Assembly: GCF_036924745.1 (NCBI RefSeq)
Contig: NZ_JAZHSD010000001.1
Span: forward strand, 4,278,001-4,342,000
Source: Bradyrhizobium sp. AZCC 1693
Lineage (GTDB): Bacteria; Pseudomonadota; Alphaproteobacteria; Rhizobiales; Xanthobacteraceae
Direction of reading: 5' to 3'
DNA: 64,000 nucleotides
Each line of letters begins with the position of its first letter. The first letter of the stretch is position 1. Below, one piece after another: positions 61,928 through 64,000 of this stretch. A program made the position numbers and the translations under genes. A model generated the notes under the pieces. The model was not told the DNA's origin, searched no databases, and saw nothing but the letters and a program-made list of their open reading frames with translations.

Positions 61928-64000
61928 ATGAATTCGCGCGTATCGTGGAGTGTTGACGGCATCGATCCATCCGTCCGCGAAAGGGCCGAGGCGGCCGCGC
62001 GGCGCGCCGGCATGTCGTTGAGCGACTGGCTCAATTCCACCATCGGCGAACCGATCCCGCCGAGCTTCAGCGCGCCTTCCAGTCAGCGCCCGGCGATGCC
62101 GAGCCGGGAAAGCCGCGATGTCGCCGACATTCACCAGCGGCTGGATTCGATCACCAAGCAGATCGAGCAGATTTCGCGGCCGGCGCCGCGCGGCGGCGAT
62201 GTTTCGCGTGGCGAAGCAGCCCGTGGCGAGCCGACGGTGGCCCGCCAGCTCAACGAGGCCATTTCGCGCCTCGACGCGCGGCTGTCGCAGATTTCCAACC
62301 CAGCGCCCACCCGGCAGGCCCAGATGCAGGAAAAGCAGCGTCAGACCGAGCAGGTCGAGCGGGCCGCAGCCCAGGTCTACCGCCCCGCGCCGCCGCTCAG
62401 TCCGGCCTCGATGGATTTTGCGATCGCCGAAATCACCGCGCGCCGGAACGAACTCGACGGCCCGCCGCCGCGCCAGATGCCGCCGCGCAATGGCGCACCG
62501 ACGGCCTCTCCCGCGCAGCCTGCACAGCCCAATTCTACACATTCCACGATGCAGGCCGCGCCGGCCGGTCCGGACTTTTCTTCGCTCGAACGGCACCTGC
62601 TCAAGATCACGAGCCAGATCGAGGCGCTGCAGCGTCCCGATCATGTCGAGGAATCGATTGCGGCGTTCCGCAGCGAACTCGCCGAAATCCGTCAGGCCAT
62701 CACCGAGGCGGTGCCGCGCCGGGAGATCGAATCGCTCGAGAACGAAATCCGCTCGCTGTCCCGCCGCATCGATGAAAACAGGCAGCACGGCAGCGACGGC
62801 CAGACGCTGGCCGGCATCGAACGCGCGCTCGGCGAAATCCGCGAGGTGCTGCGCTCGCTGACGCCGGCCGAGCAGCTCACCGGCTACGACGAGGCGATCC
62901 ACAATCTCGGCGCCAAGCTCGATCTGATCCTGCGCTCGAACGACGATCCGTCGACGGTGCAGCAGCTCGAAAGCGCGATCGCGGCGCTGCGCGGCATCGT
63001 CTCCAACGTCGCCTCCAACGACGCGCTGGCCCGGCTCGCCGAGGACGTGCACACGCTGTCGGCCAAGGTCGACCAGCTTTCCCGCTTTGACGGCAACAGC
63101 GATGCCTTCGGCATGCTCGAGCAGCGCCTGGCCGCGCTGACCTCGACGCTGGAAAGCAGGCAAGCGCCGGCAGCGAGCGACAATTCGGAATATCTCGAAA
63201 ACGCGCTGCGCACGCTGTCGGAGCGGCTCGACCGTATCCCGGCCGGCAACGACAATGCGTCGGCGTTCGCCCACCTCGAACAGCGCGTGTCCTATCTGCT
63301 GGAGCGCCTGGAAGCCTCGGGTGATCGTTCCGCCGCCCCTGCCATCGACCTCGGACGGGTCGAGGAGGGGCTGCACGATATTCTGCGTTCGCTCGAACGC
63401 CAGCACGCCAGCCTGGTCGCGCTCGCCGATTCCAACCGCAATTCGACCGACACGGCCCAGCCGATGGACTCCGGCATCGTTGATCTGGTCAAGCGCGAGC
63501 TGTCCGACATCCGCTTCAGCCAGTCGGAAACCGACCGCCGTACGCAGGACTCGCTCGAGACCGTTCACAGCACGCTCGGCCACGTGGTCGATCGCCTGTC
63601 GACGATCGAAGGTGATCTACGCACGGTTCGCACCGCGCCGGCTGCGACCGCCTCTTCTCCTGCAGCCGCCGAAATGCGCGAGGAAGCACCCCGCGTGATG
63701 ACACCGCTGCAGACCTATCCGCAGCAACCGAAACCGGAATTGCCGAATCCCGCCGCACTGCAAGCGACCCCTCAAGAACATTTTGCCGCCGCGCCGCGCG
63801 AATTCCATGCCGTGCAGCCGATAGCGCCGGCCGCCCCGCCAGTGCCGCCGCGCGCGATTAGCGAAATCCTGGAGCCGCATGCCGCAGCCCCGCGCACCGC
63901 GATCGCGCCGGAATTGCCGCCGGATCATCCGCTCGAGCCGGGCACGCGGCCGCCCGTGCGCATGTCTTCGCCGTCGGAACGGATCGCGGCTTCCGAAAAC
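61928..64000 (+). CDS. Large coiled-coil protein, PodJ-like polarity factor (3' end outside window)
   Basis: At least 691 residues, open to the window end. The N terminus MNSRVSWSVDGIDPSVRERA with AARRAGMSLSDWLN is typical of the Rhizobiales PodJ-like/SEL1-repeat proteins. A long region of heptad-type repeats follows, with LSQISNP, LEALQRP-like and LARLAEDVHTLSAKVDQL segments, then from about residue 580 a Pro/Ala-rich linker. The full protein would be expected to have a membrane helix, Sel1 repeats and a peptidoglycan-binding domain further on. It should mark a cell pole. The ATG at 61928 is preferred because the conserved start follows it. Confidence 0.82.
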   Translation, partial: MNSRVSWSVDGIDPSVRERAEAAARRAGMSLSDWLNSTIGEPIPPSFSAPSSQRPAMPSRESRDVADIHQRLDSITKQIEQISRPAPRGGDVSRGEAARGEPTVARQLNEAISRLDARLSQISNPAPTRQAQMQEKQRQTEQVERAAAQVYRPAPPLSPASMDFAIAEITARRNELDGPPPRQMPPRNGAPTASPAQPAQPNSTHSTMQAAPAGPDFSSLERHLLKITSQIEALQRPDHVEESIAAFRSELAEIRQAITEAVPRREIESLENEIRSLSRRIDENRQHGSDGQTLAGIERALGEIREVLRSLTPAEQLTGYDEAIHNLGAKLDLILRSNDDPSTVQQLESAIAALRGIVSNVASNDALARLAEDVHTLSAKVDQLSRFDGNSDAFGMLEQRLAALTSTLESRQAPAASDNSEYLENALRTLSERLDRIPAGNDNASAFAHLEQRVSYLLERLEASGDRSAAPAIDLGRVEEGLHDILRSLERQHASLVALADSNRNSTDTAQPMDSGIVDLVKRELSDIRFSQSETDRRTQDSLETVHSTLGHVVDRLSTIEGDLRTVRTAPAATASSPAAAEMREEAPRVMTPLQTYPQQPKPELPNPAALQATPQEHFAAAPREFHAVQPIAPAAPPVPPRAISEILEPHAAAPRTAIAPELPPDHPLEPGTRPPVRMSSPSERIAASEN

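Noticed and set aside
1..64000. CRISPR array
   Set aside because: The regular repeats here are dispersed palindromes or a 12-bp triplet, with no evenly spaced unique spacers and no cas genes.

Overview
The window reads as a chromosomal segment of an alphaproteobacterium of the Bradyrhizobium/Rhodopseudomonas group (Nitrobacteraceae). The grounds are high-GC codon use, the gene order rpmH-rnpA-yidC-engB-argB, alphaproteobacterial protein variants (a DnaX without the zinc-binding cysteines, a TIGR02281-type aspartic protease, DUF2865 and DUF1036 proteins) and a dense population of short palindromic intergenic repeats. The species is inferred; no rRNA is present.

Layout. 1-1,833: edge of an integrative element. 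A tyrosine integrase runs off the left end, with three 12-bp repeats upstream, a tRNA-Ser 3' fragment that looks like an att site, and an intact tRNA-Arg(ACG). 2,206-9,121: an accessory catabolic cluster. A minus-strand, overlapping five-gene operon (GST, CaiB-type CoA-transferase, carboxymuconolactone-decarboxylase-like protein, frameshifted TIM-barrel hydrolase, enoyl-CoA hydratase) diverges from a GntR regulator, an alpha/beta hydrolase without a nucleophile and a TctC-type binding protein. The substrate is unknown. 9,172-17,805: a sensor kinase, then the rpmH-rnpA-yidC-engB-DUF423-argB block, a DUF1036 protein and a HAD phosphatase. 17,926-19,411: an IS4-type insertion with an 8-bp target duplication. 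19,504-35,878: housekeeping genes (dapD, dapE, truA, fmt, def, rmuC, ampG, recR, ybaB, dnaX, SRP RNA, HIT, nudC, PfkB kinase, Lrp regulator, hexose-phosphate mutase). 36,001-46,493: protease, hrpB, UDP-glucose dehydrogenase, an acyltransferase, an IS481-type insertion and polA. 46,630-53,035: a LysE remnant, a GST, pyrE, DUF2865 and PAN-domain secreted proteins, gshA, and a MarR/GST divergent pair. 53,242-59,954: a beta-oxidation set (fadJ-like, thiolase, acyl-CoA dehydrogenase), an NTF2-fold protein and a PadR regulator with twin operators. 60,042-61,592: a small AT-richer island with a toxin-antitoxin pair whose toxin is frameshifted, ending at a tRNA-like remnant. 61,928-end: a large coiled-coil, PodJ-like polarity factor, truncated by the window.

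The most unusual signal is the repeat layer. At least six families of short palindromic elements fill the intergenic gaps. Family A elements always pair one GGCC-type hairpin with one GCCC-type hairpin. Family D elements keep conserved flanks around hairpins whose stem sequence differs in each copy but stays paired. Family C includes one copy that carries a GIY-YIG nuclease ORF between 43-bp inverted arms, while the other copies look like nuclease-less derivatives. Both insertion sequences sit at the dyad centre of a palindromic repeat. Four genes (TIM-barrel hydrolase, IS4 transposase, GIY-YIG, toxin) carry single frameshifts. These could be real decay or assembly errors and should be checked on raw reads.
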